A stretch of DNA of 64,000 bases from Tolypocladium sp. Sup5 PDA-1. Taxonomy: Eukaryota; Ascomycota; Sordariomycetes; Hypocreales; Ophiocordycipitaceae. Positions within the stretch are counted from its first letter, which is position 1. Every line of letters starts with the position of its first letter. Location: contig JPHH03000061.1 in the NCBI GenBank assembly GCA_000750105.3, forward strand, positions 62,001 through 126,000, given 5' to 3'. Below the pieces are notes generated by a model, which did not search any database, was not told where the DNA came from, and saw nothing but the letters and a program-made list of their open reading frames with translations. The position numbers were made by a program, and so were the translations under genes. Positions 21,801 to 33,454 of the stretch are shown here, piece by piece.

Positions 21801-23037
21801 GTCGATCCTCCTCGCCATTGGCGACGGAGCCAACGACGTCTCGATGATCCAGGCCGCCCACATCGGCGTCGGCATCAGTGGTATGGAGGGATTGCAGGCT
21901 GCTCGGAGCGCCGACGTGGCCATTGCCCAGTTCCGGTACCTGCGCAAGCTGCTCCTCGTCCACGGGGCTTGGAGTTACCAGCGCGTCAGCAAGACTATTC
22001 TGTTTTCCTTTTACAAGAACATTACTCTGTACATGACACAATTTTGGGTAAGTTGATCATAAGTTAGAGCCCCCGGTGTGGTTGGCCTTGTGTACTGACC
22101 TTGAAAAGTACACCTTCCAAAATGTCTTCTCTGGGCAGGTCATCTACGAATCGTGGACGCTGTCCTTTTACAACGTCTTCTACACAGTTCTGCCGCCCTT
22201 GGCATTGGGTATCCTCGACCAGTTCATCTCCGCTCGACTCCTCGACCGGTACCCGCAGCTCTACATGATGGGCCAGAAGAACTACTTCTTCAAGCTCAAG
22301 GTCTTTGCGCAGTGGATTGCCAACGCGTTCTACCACTCCATCATCCTCTACATCTTCTCCGAGCTGATCTGGTACGGAGACCTCATCCAGGGCGACGGCA
22401 AGGTTGCCGGCCACTGGGTGTGGGGAACGGCACTGTACGGCGCCGTGCTCCTGACGGTCCTGGGCAAGGCAGCCCTAGTGACGAACAACTGGACCAAGTA
22501 CCACGTGCTGGCGATCCCAGGCAGCATGGCCATCTGGTATGCGTTTATTGCCGCCTATGGTACCGTGGCGCCAATGCTCAACTTCTCGACGGAATACCAC
22601 GGCGTGGTACCGCGCTTGTACACCAGCCCCATCTTCTGGCTGCAGACTGTTGCCTTGGCAATTCTGTGTCTGGCGCGCGACTTTGCTTGGAAGTATGCCA
22701 AGCGCATGTACTGGCCGCAGACGTACCACCACATCCAAGAGATCCAAAAGTACAACATCCAGGACTACCGGCCAAGGTACGTTGATCCGCCCATCCGGAA
22801 ACCATGGGAACTACCCTTAAAGACAATGCTTTTGAAACTGACTGGTGCCTCGTTAGGATGGAGCAATTCCAAAAGGCGATCCGGAAGGTCCGGCAGGTAC
22901 AGCGGATGCGTAAGCAGCGTGGCTATGCTTTTTCGCAGGCCGACGAAAGCCAAACGCGCGTGCTGCAGGCATACGACACGACGAAGCACAGGGGGCGGTA
23001 TGGAGAGATGGCGAGTTCAAGGCCACTGGACAGATAG
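18832..23037 (+). CDS. DRS2: P4-ATPase aminophospholipid flippase Drs2
   Basis: Drs2-type flippases move phosphatidylserine (and phosphatidylethanolamine) from the lumenal to the cytosolic leaflet at the trans-Golgi and endosomes, driving vesicle budding. Exons 18832-22047, 22109-22776 and 22857-23037 give 1354 aa, almost the length of yeast Drs2 (1355). About 200 N-terminal residues are disordered. They are followed by PRIIHLNNPPANAANKY, the first membrane pair, DGET (378-381) in the actuator domain, the phosphorylation site D606 in DKTGTLTCNQ, GDGAND (997-1002), and six C-terminal membrane segments. The tail RKVRQVQRMRKQRGYAFSQ is the conserved autoinhibitory/Gea2-binding type region. The DKTGT context and the tail favour the Drs2 class over Dnf or Neo1. 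Introns are late: one follows MTQFW in the membrane domain and one lies in the tail. Confidence 0.96.
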
Positions 23038-25345
23038 GGCTGCTATGGGATGTCTATCGACCGTGTGGGGCATCTAGATGGGACCTGGGGGTGTGTATTT
23101 TACGTGCATGGCAAAAGGGCAAGGTCTTATTAGGCTAGGACGCAAGCTACAAGAGCCAATGTTCCATTGTTACGAACAGTTTGCGGCCTGGCCTGGAGTT
23201 GGGGGAAACAGCTGCGCATGGGTTCTGTGTGGTATGAATTCAGTATTCGAGGATGATTCCATTTAGAAGGCCAATGTGCCTTTACGACGGGCGATTGTCT
23301 CTCACCGTTGTGTTGCTTGTCGAGGTGTATGCATTTATGACGACACTGCCCGTTCGTTGAACGTTTCCAGATTTAGCTTTGACCTCGGCTGCGCTTACTT
23401 GGCTACTTCGTACCTTGCGAAACTCGGATCCCGTCCCCAACAAGGTGCATTCCCGTTCCAGAAGCATCATCAGTACGACGACGCCAACAATGTCGGGGTG
23501 TAAATTCCGCCCGTGGACGCTTGGGGATTCGTCAATGCCGGTTCCGTGAAAGTTGAGCTGGGCTCGGAATGGTGGCGTGTCCAGCTTGTCAGCACGTCAT
23601 CCAAGTTAAAGTTCTGCCCTCTTGTGCGAAGTACGGATAACGTCAGATCAGATCACCACGGCTCCTCCGCAACCGCCATGCCCCCCACGGAGCACGGAGG
23701 ATACGACGTCCGGACCCGGGCAGCAGCAGCGCTCGGGTCTGGACCGCCCCTAGGCACGGATTTGCGCGCGCGCGCGTTGGGCAACGAAACGGTGGCCATC
23801 GTGACACGCCCGTTTTGCGCGCGCGCGCGCCTAGCCCCAGCGTCATCCGCCCACCTCGTCTGTTGCCCAACGCTCAGCGGAGGCAGGCACAAACTTCCGC
23901 GTAGGTCTACGCTTTGGGAAACTTGCTCATGTGTCCTGTGCTGCTGCGGGATCGGGAACCTGTGCTTGTGTGAAATGGGCGTGCGTTCCCCCCCCCAGCC
24001 GTCGTGCGAGCTTCGTCCCGGCCCCCGGGAGGCTGGGAGAACGAGGTGACGTGTAAGACGCCGTCCCCGTGGCGGACCGTTGGCTCGCGACGCCGCTATC
24101 GCGGTGCAGGAGTGAGGGCTCGAGGAGACGCTGAGACGGGCAACTTGGTTCCCCCGCATATGAATGCGTGGAGAAGGACGGGAGGGAGTCGCGAATGCCG
24201 GTCAATGCAGCAGATAAGGCAGCGTTTGTGTGAAACAATATCGTTGTTCCTACCGTGCTCTTATGCCTAGGTAAGCAAAATTCTGGTATACCAGATCGCC
24301 CTTGTACTCGTATCTCTGTCATCTCTCCCCGAATCTCACATCTCATATGCCACATATGCAATGCATGGTAAAACGCCGCCGCCTTGGATGCTACCCCGTC
24401 CGAAGAAAACACACGAACAATAAAGATAGAAGAGTGGCTAAATTGCAACTTTCAAACCACCCAGACAAGGGGGTGGTGCCACGCTGACCCATGGCTTGCT
24501 TTCTTCTCCGCGCGCCAGCCGCCCAAATTATCATTTACAAGCCACCAAATATCCACGGGCACGAACCCATGCCGCCAACCAACCCGCAATCGCCATGCAA
24601 CGGTAGCAAGTACCTGTTTTTAACTCTATAGTGTAGGAAGATATGCCAGGATTTCTTTTCGTTCCGTGAATTCGTACTCGTAAGAAATGCTCCGGAAGTT
24701 GAACAGAGAGAGGGTCGAGGAACGCCAGCTGACCCAAGCCAAGGCCATGCGGACAGCGATGGGGGGCGAGGATGCCGCCTCAGACTCCAGCTTCCCCCAA
24801 CAAACGGGTGTCCGCCTGTGCCGGGTGTGGGGAGGCGGAGTTTCGTGACGCGGCGGAGGAGAATAGGGGAGCGGCCGTTGGAGAAAGCCACGTCTCCAGG
24901 GGCAAAAGACCGATTAATCCACTTTTTGACGCCGAGAGGGGGAAATTTGTAATCGTGTTGCTCCGGAGAAGCCATCGTCCAAGTCGTCAAAGAGGCGGTA
25001 TGGAATAACCTGGGGAAGGGCGTAAATGGAGCTCAATTTCCAAGCTGCCCCCGGCCCAGGACCACAGGGTTGACGGTCGACCCCGGCCCCTGAATGGCCT
25101 CGCGTGCGAGGCCCCTGCAACCCCGCAAATGTGCCATGCTGCGATGCGGCCCCTGCACGCGCTGGATGCAGAGGGGGGGATCCAGGGAGCCCGAGACACT
25201 AATAACCTCTGCGAAGACGATCCGAGCCTCTTCGAGACGCAGCTCGCAATGCCGCAATGCCGCAATGCGCACGGGCGCGTCGTTTCAATAGGTTGCACGA
25301 ACGATGGGATGAATCCAATGCGACGTTGCCTGGCGGGCGCCCTCA
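23038..25345. other. 2.3-kb intergenic region, no gene recognised
   Basis: I see no supported gene. The stretch contains two GC-dinucleotide runs and a 12-bp inverted repeat (23764-23873), a run of nine C at 23988-23998, and otherwise unremarkable sequence between the 3' ends of DRS2 and the ECL1-like gene. Confidence 0.55.
23764..23873. repeat. Twin GC-dinucleotide runs with inverted repeat
   Basis: Alternating GC runs lie at 23764-23776 and 23817-23830. The words gcgttgggcaac (23774-23785) and gttgcccaacgc (23862-23873) are exact reverse complements. Such sequence can form Z-DNA or a cruciform in vitro; a function is not shown. Confidence 0.7.
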
Positions 25346-26332
25346 TCACCGGCCGACGACGGGCGTCACGAGCTCGATGCTCTTGGGTCGCGAGTAGGCG
25401 CTGGGATGCCGCGAGGGCAGCGGCCGGTCCAGGCCACCCGGTCCCACGTCGTACGTGTAGGCGCCGCCGCCGCCGCCGCCGCCGCCGTAGTAGCCGCTGT
25501 CGTACGTCGACGACAGGTAGGGCGCCGACGGGCGAGTGTACGAGTTGCCGGGGCTCGTCGCGACGCTGCGGCCAAACGGCCAGATGCTGCTGCCGCTGCT
25601 GCCGGTCGGGCTCGGCGGGCTCGGCGGGCCGATGTTGAGGGACCGGAGCGCAGAGATGGCCGAGGTGTGGTGCTGGTGATACGTCGTCGACGCCGTCGTC
25701 ATGCCCGGCGAGGCCGGCGGGGAGCTGCTAAAGTGCATCGACGTGGGCCGCGAGGGCGACGCGCGAGGGACGATGTCCCGCGGCTCCTGCTTTCCCGTCG
25801 GGTAGAAGGAATAGTTGCTGCTGCTCGCGTAGCTCCGAAGATGGGTCGGAGCAACGTGGTGTGAGGACGTGGAGCTGCTCTGGTCGACTCGTCGGCACCT
25901 GGGAATACGGTTTTAGCAACTGGGGACGTCTCCAGAACGCGGTCCACAAAATCGAGTGCCTGCGGAGTGCAGACGGAGAGGGGCCACGTACGTCTCGGAG
26001 CAGTACAAGAACTTTTCGTCGTGAGGCATGAACTGTTTTTCGCAAGTCATGCTGTGGAGAGACTCGTCAGCTGCGATCCACCAACGAAACAAGACGGCCG
26101 TAGACTCGTAAACTCACCAGAACTGAGGGAAGCTCTCCCGCTCGTCGTCCCACGACTCCTGCCAGTCCCGCTCCCGCTCGCGGTGGCTGCGGCCGAGCTT
26201 CTGGGCGCTGACGGGCGTGTGTCGGCGGGTCATGCCGGGCCTTCGGTGCTTCGCCGACGGGTCCGTGGCCGTGACGGCCCGGCGGACGTCCGTCATGGAC
26301 GTGTTGCCCGACTTCCTCCGGTGGTGATGCAT
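25346..26332 (-). CDS. ECL1: ECL1-family lifespan regulatory factor-like protein
   Basis: Three exons on the minus strand, 26332-26118, 26051-25992 and 25898-25346, give 275 aa. The splice joins create a compact metal-binding motif, FCMTCEKQF then FLYCSETCRR, with C72, C75, C89 and C93 (CX2C-X13-CX3C). This motif defines the Ecl1 family of small fungal proteins that extend chronological lifespan and respond to zinc or sulfur limitation in fission yeast. Flanking sequence is disordered: Arg/His-rich before the motif (HRRKSGNTSMTD), Ser/Pro/Tyr/Gly-rich after it, ending IELVTPVVGR. Filamentous fungal members are much longer than the roughly 80-aa yeast proteins, as here. The start at 26332 (MHHHRRKSG) is the best candidate; an ATG 39 codons upstream is in frame. 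The long upstream gene-free region may hold a long regulated leader. Confidence 0.8.
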
Positions 26333-29300
26333 CTGGCGAGATTTGGCCGAAGCCGCCTCGACGAGGTGCTGATTGGCCAATGTGGCTCTGCGAAACAGGA
26401 ATCCAGGGCGGTGCTGCCGCTGCCGCTGGCAAGGCGGTGGTGGTTGCACTGGCGTGCCCCGTTGATGCTGTGGTCAGGCGGGTATGACAGGGCCAACGCT
26501 GGATATCGAGTCGACCTCGGTCACTTTCGAGTATCGCAACGCGTCTCGCCGGTCCTGGGGAGAGGTAGGTAGAAGTTGAAAGGCAGGAGATCCAGGCGAA
26601 AGATTTTGTGGTGGCAAATGCTAGGCGTCCACGTGTTGTGCAGGCAGGCCCCCAAGGCAGCCAGGGTCTGTAAATGGCGACTTTGGATTTCCCCGAAGCA
26701 GACGGCGGGCTAGAAATGCGGGCGGCGCGCGCGATAGGCAATATTAATGCAAATGCGCGGTGCAGGGTTGCAGCCGCAAGCGGGTGGTTGATCGACCAAA
26801 GGCTCCGGCAGATAAGCAGCGCCAGGGCGAGGAATTCGATTCGGCGCACTCAATGCGATTATCTATCGCGCGTCGCGAAGTGAGGGGAAGAGGCCGGGAG
26901 TGGTCGTGTGACTGTGTTTCCCGTCGTGTTTTCGCGATAAGCTGGCGGTCCAGGCGAGAAGGGACGGGTGGGTGAGATGATTGACGATAGCGACTTGTGG
27001 TTGAGCGGTGGGTGGTGCGTGTAAGTGAGCGTCGGGAGCGAGCCGAGGCCGACGGGATTACCGGATCGGTTCTGCCGCTGGCGCCGGTGGTTGGCTGTGA
27101 GCGCTGGGAGGGATGGACAGCCGCTGCAAAGCGAGGAATGAGATGGACTGGATGGTCCGAGCAATCGTTGGTCGTTTGGACGTTGTGTCTCGTGAAAGTC
27201 AAGACCAGGGGCGCCGCACTTATACTCGTAAGAGACAGGAGGGCCAGAGGCAGAGGCAGGGGCAGAGGCAGAGGCACGGAGACAAGAATAAAGAAAAAAA
27301 AGGGTCCCGTCGCCCTGGCGTGTGACTCTTCCTCGTGCTGGCCTGGCCGTCTGTCGTGCTCAGCCTGATCGGTGACAACAGCCGAGAACGGAGATACGAA
27401 GGTTTGGCGTGTGAACGGACGACTCGACTGGAACCGGGAAATATGGAGACGCTCGAGATGGTGCCGAATCCAAATCCAAACCAAAACCCAAAAAGCCTGT
27501 TTGACAAACAGCGCCCTGTTTATGTAGTAATGGTCCGTATGCCTTTCTTGGGTGGACGGATGGCGTCTGTTGGCCGCCGTATTGCGGCAGTTCGTTCAAC
27601 ACCTGCTGAGATGGGCAAATGAAATGGCCCTCTGGCGGCGTACGGTGTGTGATTGATGGACAATGTGGGGGGGGGGGGCCTCCTCTTGTTGAACGAGGGC
27701 GATCGACAGGCCGCGGAGGGGTGAAACACGCAGGGGACGATGCGCAGAGCCAGAGCAGATGCTGCAGAGTTGGTCCTGGGAGGGAGGGAGAAAAAGAAAG
27801 GACCTGAGATCACGACACTGGGGGCCACGCCCGCATATAAGCTGCATATGAGGTGCCTACGAGGTGCCTACACAAGCAAAAAAAAAAGCCGGGTACCATT
27901 TGGTACTGGGATTCAGCCCTCATTAGGTTTGCAAAATATCCGTAGCCCGTACGTACATATGTACCTGTATAGGTAGGTAGGTAGGCACGGACGGGGGTGC
28001 GATCGAGACTAGCATCAAACGACCGACGATGCCAGGCACAAGAACAAGTGGAGTGGTGGAGGTGTGTCCCATGATGCCTCAGGCGCAAGGGCATGCACCA
28101 CGTCCACAGCGCTGTTTGGCTGCGCCGATGCGAGCTGCAGTGGTTGCGGTGGAGCGCTGGGGGGGGGCACTGCCCAGGTGCCCAGGTGGGCTTGGCCGAT
28201 CAATTTCAGCGCCTGCAGCGGCGGCCACGGGGAGGGGTCGCCCGCCTGGGCTGCTGACGATGGCACAATTTCCGTCACAAATCGCCTGCTGGACGCCAGT
28301 TCCTTGAGCACGTTTTGCCCCAAAACGCCATCCGTGGCCGTCTCCAGCCATCATCCACCTCACGCCCCCTCCCCCAGCTTCCACGGCGCATCCTCGACTC
28401 GCTGTCGTCATCCACACTGCGTCCTTCCGAAACGGATGCGGCTCGAAAACGGAGCTTGCCAGACGCCCAGCAGATGCCCAGTCGACTCTTGCGTCGTATT
28501 ACGCAAGTCTGGTGCGACCGAACGCTTCGCAACATGCCACCGCCGACCGTTTGCTCGCTCGACGTGCCGCTGCCTTGCCGTGCCTTGCGTGCGCTGGCGC
28601 TGCTCCACCACCTCACCTCGGCCTTGGGCCTTGTGCCTTGTGCCTTGTGCCGTCTGCCCGTCTTCGGATCCCGGATCGTCCATCAAGCTCCCTGACCTGG
28701 CGTCTGCCTCCTCTCCCTGCAACCGCTGGCACGGCCTACAGTTGCCGTCAAGACTCCTCGCACCAGTCGTCAGTCCTTGGTCTGGGCCTGCACCTCGCTG
28801 ATGGCCAATGCGACACCCTTCCCAGACCCCTCAAGGTTCTGGACCCTGGCAGAGGGTAGTCCGTAGCGGTTATAGCAATGGGAGGGGACAAAACGAGCCT
28901 CATCAAGGTCGGACCGCTCTTTGTCCCGCTTGACGAGCGAAGGCTTTCGGGGGGTCTGCGGGCCCGCCATGGGCCAGCCTCCGGCGTCCATCTCGGTGGG
29001 ATGAGGTTGCTCGACGATCCGCGTCTCAATTGAGTCAGGCCAGCAGCCAGAGTTGACCAGCGGCACCAACGTGTTAACCCGAGGGTACCAGTTGCCCTCG
29101 GGGTCGGGTCCATTCCAGTGCAGAAGACAGGCGACCAGGAATGCCTCACGATCCGGCATTTTCCTTTCCTCGACCGCTGCCGGGGTTCACGATGTCTTTC
29201 CGGCTCTCGTCGTGCCTCTGGATAAACGGTTTCTCGCAGCGCCGTTCCGTGCCGCATTCCAACCTCGCGGAGACCCCCACAGCGTCTCGGGTTACCGGCT

Positions 29301-31352
29301 TTGGCGCCGCCCTGCCACGGTTCACGCAAGGACGTCTTCACTCGCCCATGCTGGCGCTGCAGAGCTTTTCAACTTGCGATGCTTGCAGCTTGACAGCCAG
29401 TAAGAGGCCCATCAGGGTACCACGGGTGTCGCTGGCCCACTCACCAAGCCGCCTCCTCGGCGCCAGGCGGACCGCATTTATTGCTATCCAAGCGCCTAAT
29501 CTTGCCCACAAGATGGAGATTTGAACACTACACGTCGTGACTGGTCGCTCACATGGAAAACTTTTCGATATTTGTGCAAAAATTCTTTCAGCGCTCGGGA
29601 GGGGGAAGTTGGTCGAACGTGTCCCCCGCCGCCGCCCAATCGTTACCCCACGCTCCGCTGCTGTGGATATCGTCGGCGTATTTCTCTCCATCCCCTGTCC
29701 TGGAGAGGCTCTCAGGAAACACCTCGTGGGCCGAGTCACGATGTCTGCAGCTTCCCAAAACTAACCGACCTGACAGGCCATTATGAGGGCTGTTTCCTTG
29801 GAAGCGAGCCATGAATCGGCGATGAAGTCGGACAAAGTTAGATGAAGTTAGAACGTCTGGGGGCTTGGCCATCGGGCCCCGGTTTCACTTATAACATCAG
29901 ACACGAAGCGAAATTTTCGTGAGCCATTCAGGATTTCTCACCTGCCCGAGGACTCTGTTGGCTGTCGCATCCAGAATGGCGATCAAATCCGGGGGTGCCT
30001 TTGGCCTCTTTTCAGTGATTTCGTGCAATAGTTGTGCGAAGTTCGTGGGCCCGATTTCCTTCGGCTCCCACTTTCTGACTCTCATCCTTTCAGCTTGATA
30101 TTGCGGTGGGTTTTACACGACGAACGCAGGGGCTGACCCGTCACTCTGGATTCGACAGTGAAAGTTTCATGGGCTCGCGCACAGCGGTGATACCCATCCG
30201 CCACCATTGTCTGCCGCTGTATGGTGAGCCTTGGTTGAGCTGGCCTCCGGAGTTCCTATGCAGAACAAATACGAAGTACAGTCCAGATGGCCCACCTGGG
30301 CATCACCGCCTTATACTGACGCGCGGCGACATGTTGCAACGGTGGAGATTCGAGACGGATGGATATCAGCATATCCTGACGCTCAATCATGCCAACTAGT
30401 TGTGGCCAAGCCATCTTACTCTACGGAGGACTCGGCCGGGGGGGAGGATATTAGGGCGGGTGTTTTTTTTTGGTTTGGCAGCGGCTGATGAGCCACCCTG
30501 AAGTCAGGGGTTAGGACTCCTTCGTTACCACGATATTTGCCTCGCAGGGCGATTCCTTCTCCGGCAGGTCTCAGGTTCCGGAGGAACGTCGCATCCAGAT
30601 GACGACAGAGAAGCCGAGGTGGTTGTGCACACAACATGTCGTGGAGCCAGCGCTGCCGGCTCTCGGCTTTCGAATTGCAGTGTGGAATAACTAGTAGTTG
30701 ACGGATCCGGTGTCACAGCTTGTTCCGTGGGCTGTACGGAGTACCGAGTCGCGCTTGAACCGTCAACCGTCACTTCCAGGTCGCCGGGAAACGGGCAGCT
30801 TCCACTTCCTCTCGAATCCCGAGAATGCGGTTATCGACTTTCTTTTTCGGGAAATTGTCCCATCGCATCTGGACGGATGGACATCCAGATCTCCACACGT
30901 CGATCGAGTGAGTGGCCCCGTCTGATGCCACGCGGTCGGCGCACTGCGACGCTCGAGAATATCTGGACACGTCACCTGGCTTTTTGGTGGTGTCTGACGT
31001 TGATCAATGTGTGTCGAATGGGGTATTCCGGCTGCTCGGTGACTCGTTATATGAACAGGCCTCACAGTCGCTCGGATCTGGTCTCCGAGTTTGTCACTTC
31101 GGAACTTATTTTACATGCCCTTACTTAAGCCTCGTATTAGACGAGCTTCGGGAGCTGGCGAATCATCAAAGACGTCTCACGACGCAGCGGCCGGGTGAAT
31201 TTTACGGTCTGGGGGCCATAATGACCGTTCAAACGGGCCGTCTCCGATGTCCAGATCAAACGCTACTATCCATACAAGATCATATCTTCCGTGCCATATC
31301 TGCAAGCTGCACGAACACACTTACCCCTGGTTTTATACATACATTTAGACTT
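26333..31352. other. 5-kb gene-poor region
   Basis: No intact gene is found. Positions 26333 to about 27850 are probably the upstream region of the ECL1-like gene. They contain (GGCAGA)-type tracts (about 27245-27285) and a run of 12 G (27667-27678). About 28300-28740 is C/T-rich on the plus strand. The minus strand between 28770 and 30085 has coding-like patches listed separately. TACGGAGTA occurs at 30736-30744. Confidence 0.5.
28770..30085 (-). pseudogene. Possible decayed gene, family unknown
   Basis: Several protein-like patches lie in order on the minus strand but in different frames and broken by stops. At 30085-29943 the peptide starts MRVRKWEPKEIGPTNF, is followed by an amphipathic stretch ending NRVLGQ, and meets a good donor (CAG then GTGAGA). 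Further patches lie at about 29740-29590 and 29500-29340 (GTLMGLLLAVKLQASQVEK). The last is at 29159-28770 (REAFLVACLLHWNGPDPEGN, and on to the stop). I cannot link them into one reading frame by plausible introns alone, so a degenerate gene is more likely than an intact one. I do not recognise the family. It could also be chance. Confidence 0.25.
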
Positions 31353-32963
31353 CTAAGTTCTCGCCCTCCGTGACTGCAGTTGCTCCATCTGTTTCATCCA
31401 ACCCCCCAGCGGCAAGTCAAGCGCTGACGCAACGTCCCCAATCTCGAGATCCTCTTTGGAAACACCGGCCGCGTGGCGCCATGTGCTGGCATCCTGCATC
31501 TCGATGGCGTGATAGTCGAGTGTCGCACATTCGTCGAGGCTGAGATCTGATCGCGTCTCGCCATCCGGCGCGGCGATGACGTGGGCCGATTGGCGTACGG
31601 CTTCCTGGAAGACGGCGGCGATCCTGTCGTTTGACCTCTTGCGAGCTTGCGGTGCAGAGAGGCGCCATTCCTTCCATAGCATCCTCGTTGCGCCAAGCTG
31701 CCCCAGTAGTGATACGTACGATTCATAGATCTCGAGGGCTTGCTGCGCCGGAACATGGCTATCGCCTTTTAGGTAGAGCGAGGCCAGGGCTCTGAATGAG
31801 TCGGGCGAGATGGCGTCATTCTCGTCGATTCCGGTCAAAAGCTGGAAGAGGAGCTGGCGGCTGTGGACGTGGTGCAGTCCTGTCTCCTGTTCATTGCTCA
31901 ACGTACAGTGGAACGAGTTGAGTGTACACAGCACGTCCTTTGGCGCTTCGGCGTTGTTTCTCCATAAGTTGGCATCGTGCCCGCGGTATAGCCACTCCGA
32001 TGTCGTTTCAACAAGCCCGGCCTCGGCCGAGAGTTTCAACCCCAGTCCACAGAGTGGTACCCCAACACTCGCCTCGAGTCTCGGCAGCTTCTCTGACAAG
32101 TTGCCAATAAAGGTCAAGGTCTCAAGAATGGAAGTGCGGCCCCCGGGGCCTTGACGCAGTACCCGCTCGCATGCTTCCCTAATCTCGAGGTTGAGATCCG
32201 GCTTGGATTCCGATTGCGTCGTGAAGCTGGTGAGGCTCGTCCCGGCGGCGAGGCACTGGAACACCAGCCGTCGAATGCACGTGATGGATGTCTGCAGTCG
32301 TAGAGACTTTGCCAGCTGGATTGGGTTCGGTGCTGTCTCGTTCCGCTTCTGCTTGGACTGCTCCAGGCTCTTGCGCCTCAGGATCATCCAGCGTAGTAGC
32401 TGCTCGTCTTCTTCAGCTGCGTGTGGCGGTATGCCATTCTCAATGCGTATCCGTTCGAGAATTTCCGAGTCCTTTTGCAATTCTGGCGTCTCGTCTGGGC
32501 TTTGTGTTGCCTGACTCTCTACAGAAGCACCGCGAAGTGCAGCAGACAGAATGTCATGAGAAGTGATGCGCCAGATATTCGTCGGCTGTGACAGAATCTC
32601 ATGCGCCTTGCGCCGTGACTCGTAGACCTGCTCCTCAAACTGCTTCAACCGTGCCCTGACAGCGGTGCGCCTCGGCACGACGGCCCACTTGCCCTTCATG
32701 TGCTGCTCATCCTCGTCCTCGAACGCGCGGACGTTCCTGGTCCCCTCGGCGTCCAGGTCCAGCAGCAGGTCGGGCATCTCAAAGAAGTCATACTGCACGG
32801 GCGAAGTCGGGTCCGGCGAGGGGCCCTTCCTGGCGAGCGTGTAGTAGACCTCGTCGTTCTTGTCGACGCGGCGGACAAAGGTCTTGAATCTCCGTTGATG
32901 CGCCGGAGCGCACAGCTCATGGTTGGCGACCGCCGGTGCCCGGGACGCCGCTGAGCGTATCAT
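31353..32963 (-). CDS. Hypothetical protein, probable mitochondrial
   Basis: One exon encodes 536 aa. I do not recognise a domain. The first 35 residues are rich in Arg, Ala and Ser and almost free of acidic residues (MIRSAASRAPAVANHE, then HQRRFKTFVRR), the pattern of a mitochondrial presequence. Residues 40-130 are charged; the rest looks all-helical with repeated Leu-rich segments (about 230-480), which would suit a helical-repeat organelle RNA-binding or translation factor, but no PPR motif can be read with confidence. The composition and length are those of a real gene, and the frame is interrupted by no stops. It is divergent from SYF2 with 491 bp between starts. Function is left open. 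Confidence 0.75.
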   Translation of the reverse strand: MIRSAASRAPAVANHELCAPAHQRRFKTFVRRVDKNDEVYYTLARKGPSPDPTSPVQYDFFEMPDLLLDLDAEGTRNVRAFEDEDEQHMKGKWAVVPRRTAVRARLKQFEEQVYESRRKAHEILSQPTNIWRITSHDILSAALRGASVESQATQSPDETPELQKDSEILERIRIENGIPPHAAEEDEQLLRWMILRRKSLEQSKQKRNETAPNPIQLAKSLRLQTSITCIRRLVFQCLAAGTSLTSFTTQSESKPDLNLEIREACERVLRQGPGGRTSILETLTFIGNLSEKLPRLEASVGVPLCGLGLKLSAEAGLVETTSEWLYRGHDANLWRNNAEAPKDVLCTLNSFHCTLSNEQETGLHHVHSRQLLFQLLTGIDENDAISPDSFRALASLYLKGDSHVPAQQALEIYESYVSLLGQLGATRMLWKEWRLSAPQARKRSNDRIAAVFQEAVRQSAHVIAAPDGETRSDLSLDECATLDYHAIEMQDASTWRHAAGVSKEDLEIGDVASALDLPLGGWMKQMEQLQSRRART

Positions 32964-33454
32964 CTTGGAGGGGGAATCAACGCTCGAGGCGGTTACATGG
33001 GCCTTGAGGGGCGTGGGAGGGGGCGCTATCGGCGCTGGCGAGATGGCATGGTTGAGGCAAGCTGTGAAGACAGATACGTCGTTGAATGATGAACTGAGCG
33101 CGCGGGGTGACCTTCAGGGGACCGGGAAACGCCAACGCCAACTCCCCCAAGATTTAGTGGGACTTCCCGCCTAGAAGTGCCCGTCAACCCCCTGTGAAGA
33201 TGCGCTAACGAGCCCGCTGAGTTTCGGTGGACCTGGAGGTGCCTGGCTCCGGCTCGGAAGCGCAGCCACGTATATCCGGCCACCATCCTTGGTACGAGCA
33301 TACGACTTTGGCGCAACCGCATGCTTCTTGGCTCAAGATTCAACAATCTCAACGACATCTACGTATCGCCGCACCCGTCGCATAACAATCAGCCTGGCAC
33401 CTCCGAAAACCAACAGTGGACAAGACCATTTTTTTGCGACGCAGATATTACGAC
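32964..33454. other. Divergent promoter of the unknown mitochondrial gene and SYF2
   Basis: Short intergenic region between two start codons. No independent gene is seen. Confidence 0.55.

Noticed and set aside
28064..28801. 245-aa plus-strand frame rich in Cys, Ser and Pro
   Set aside because: Derived from C/T-rich DNA with short GCCTTGT repeats; no conserved spacing of cysteines.
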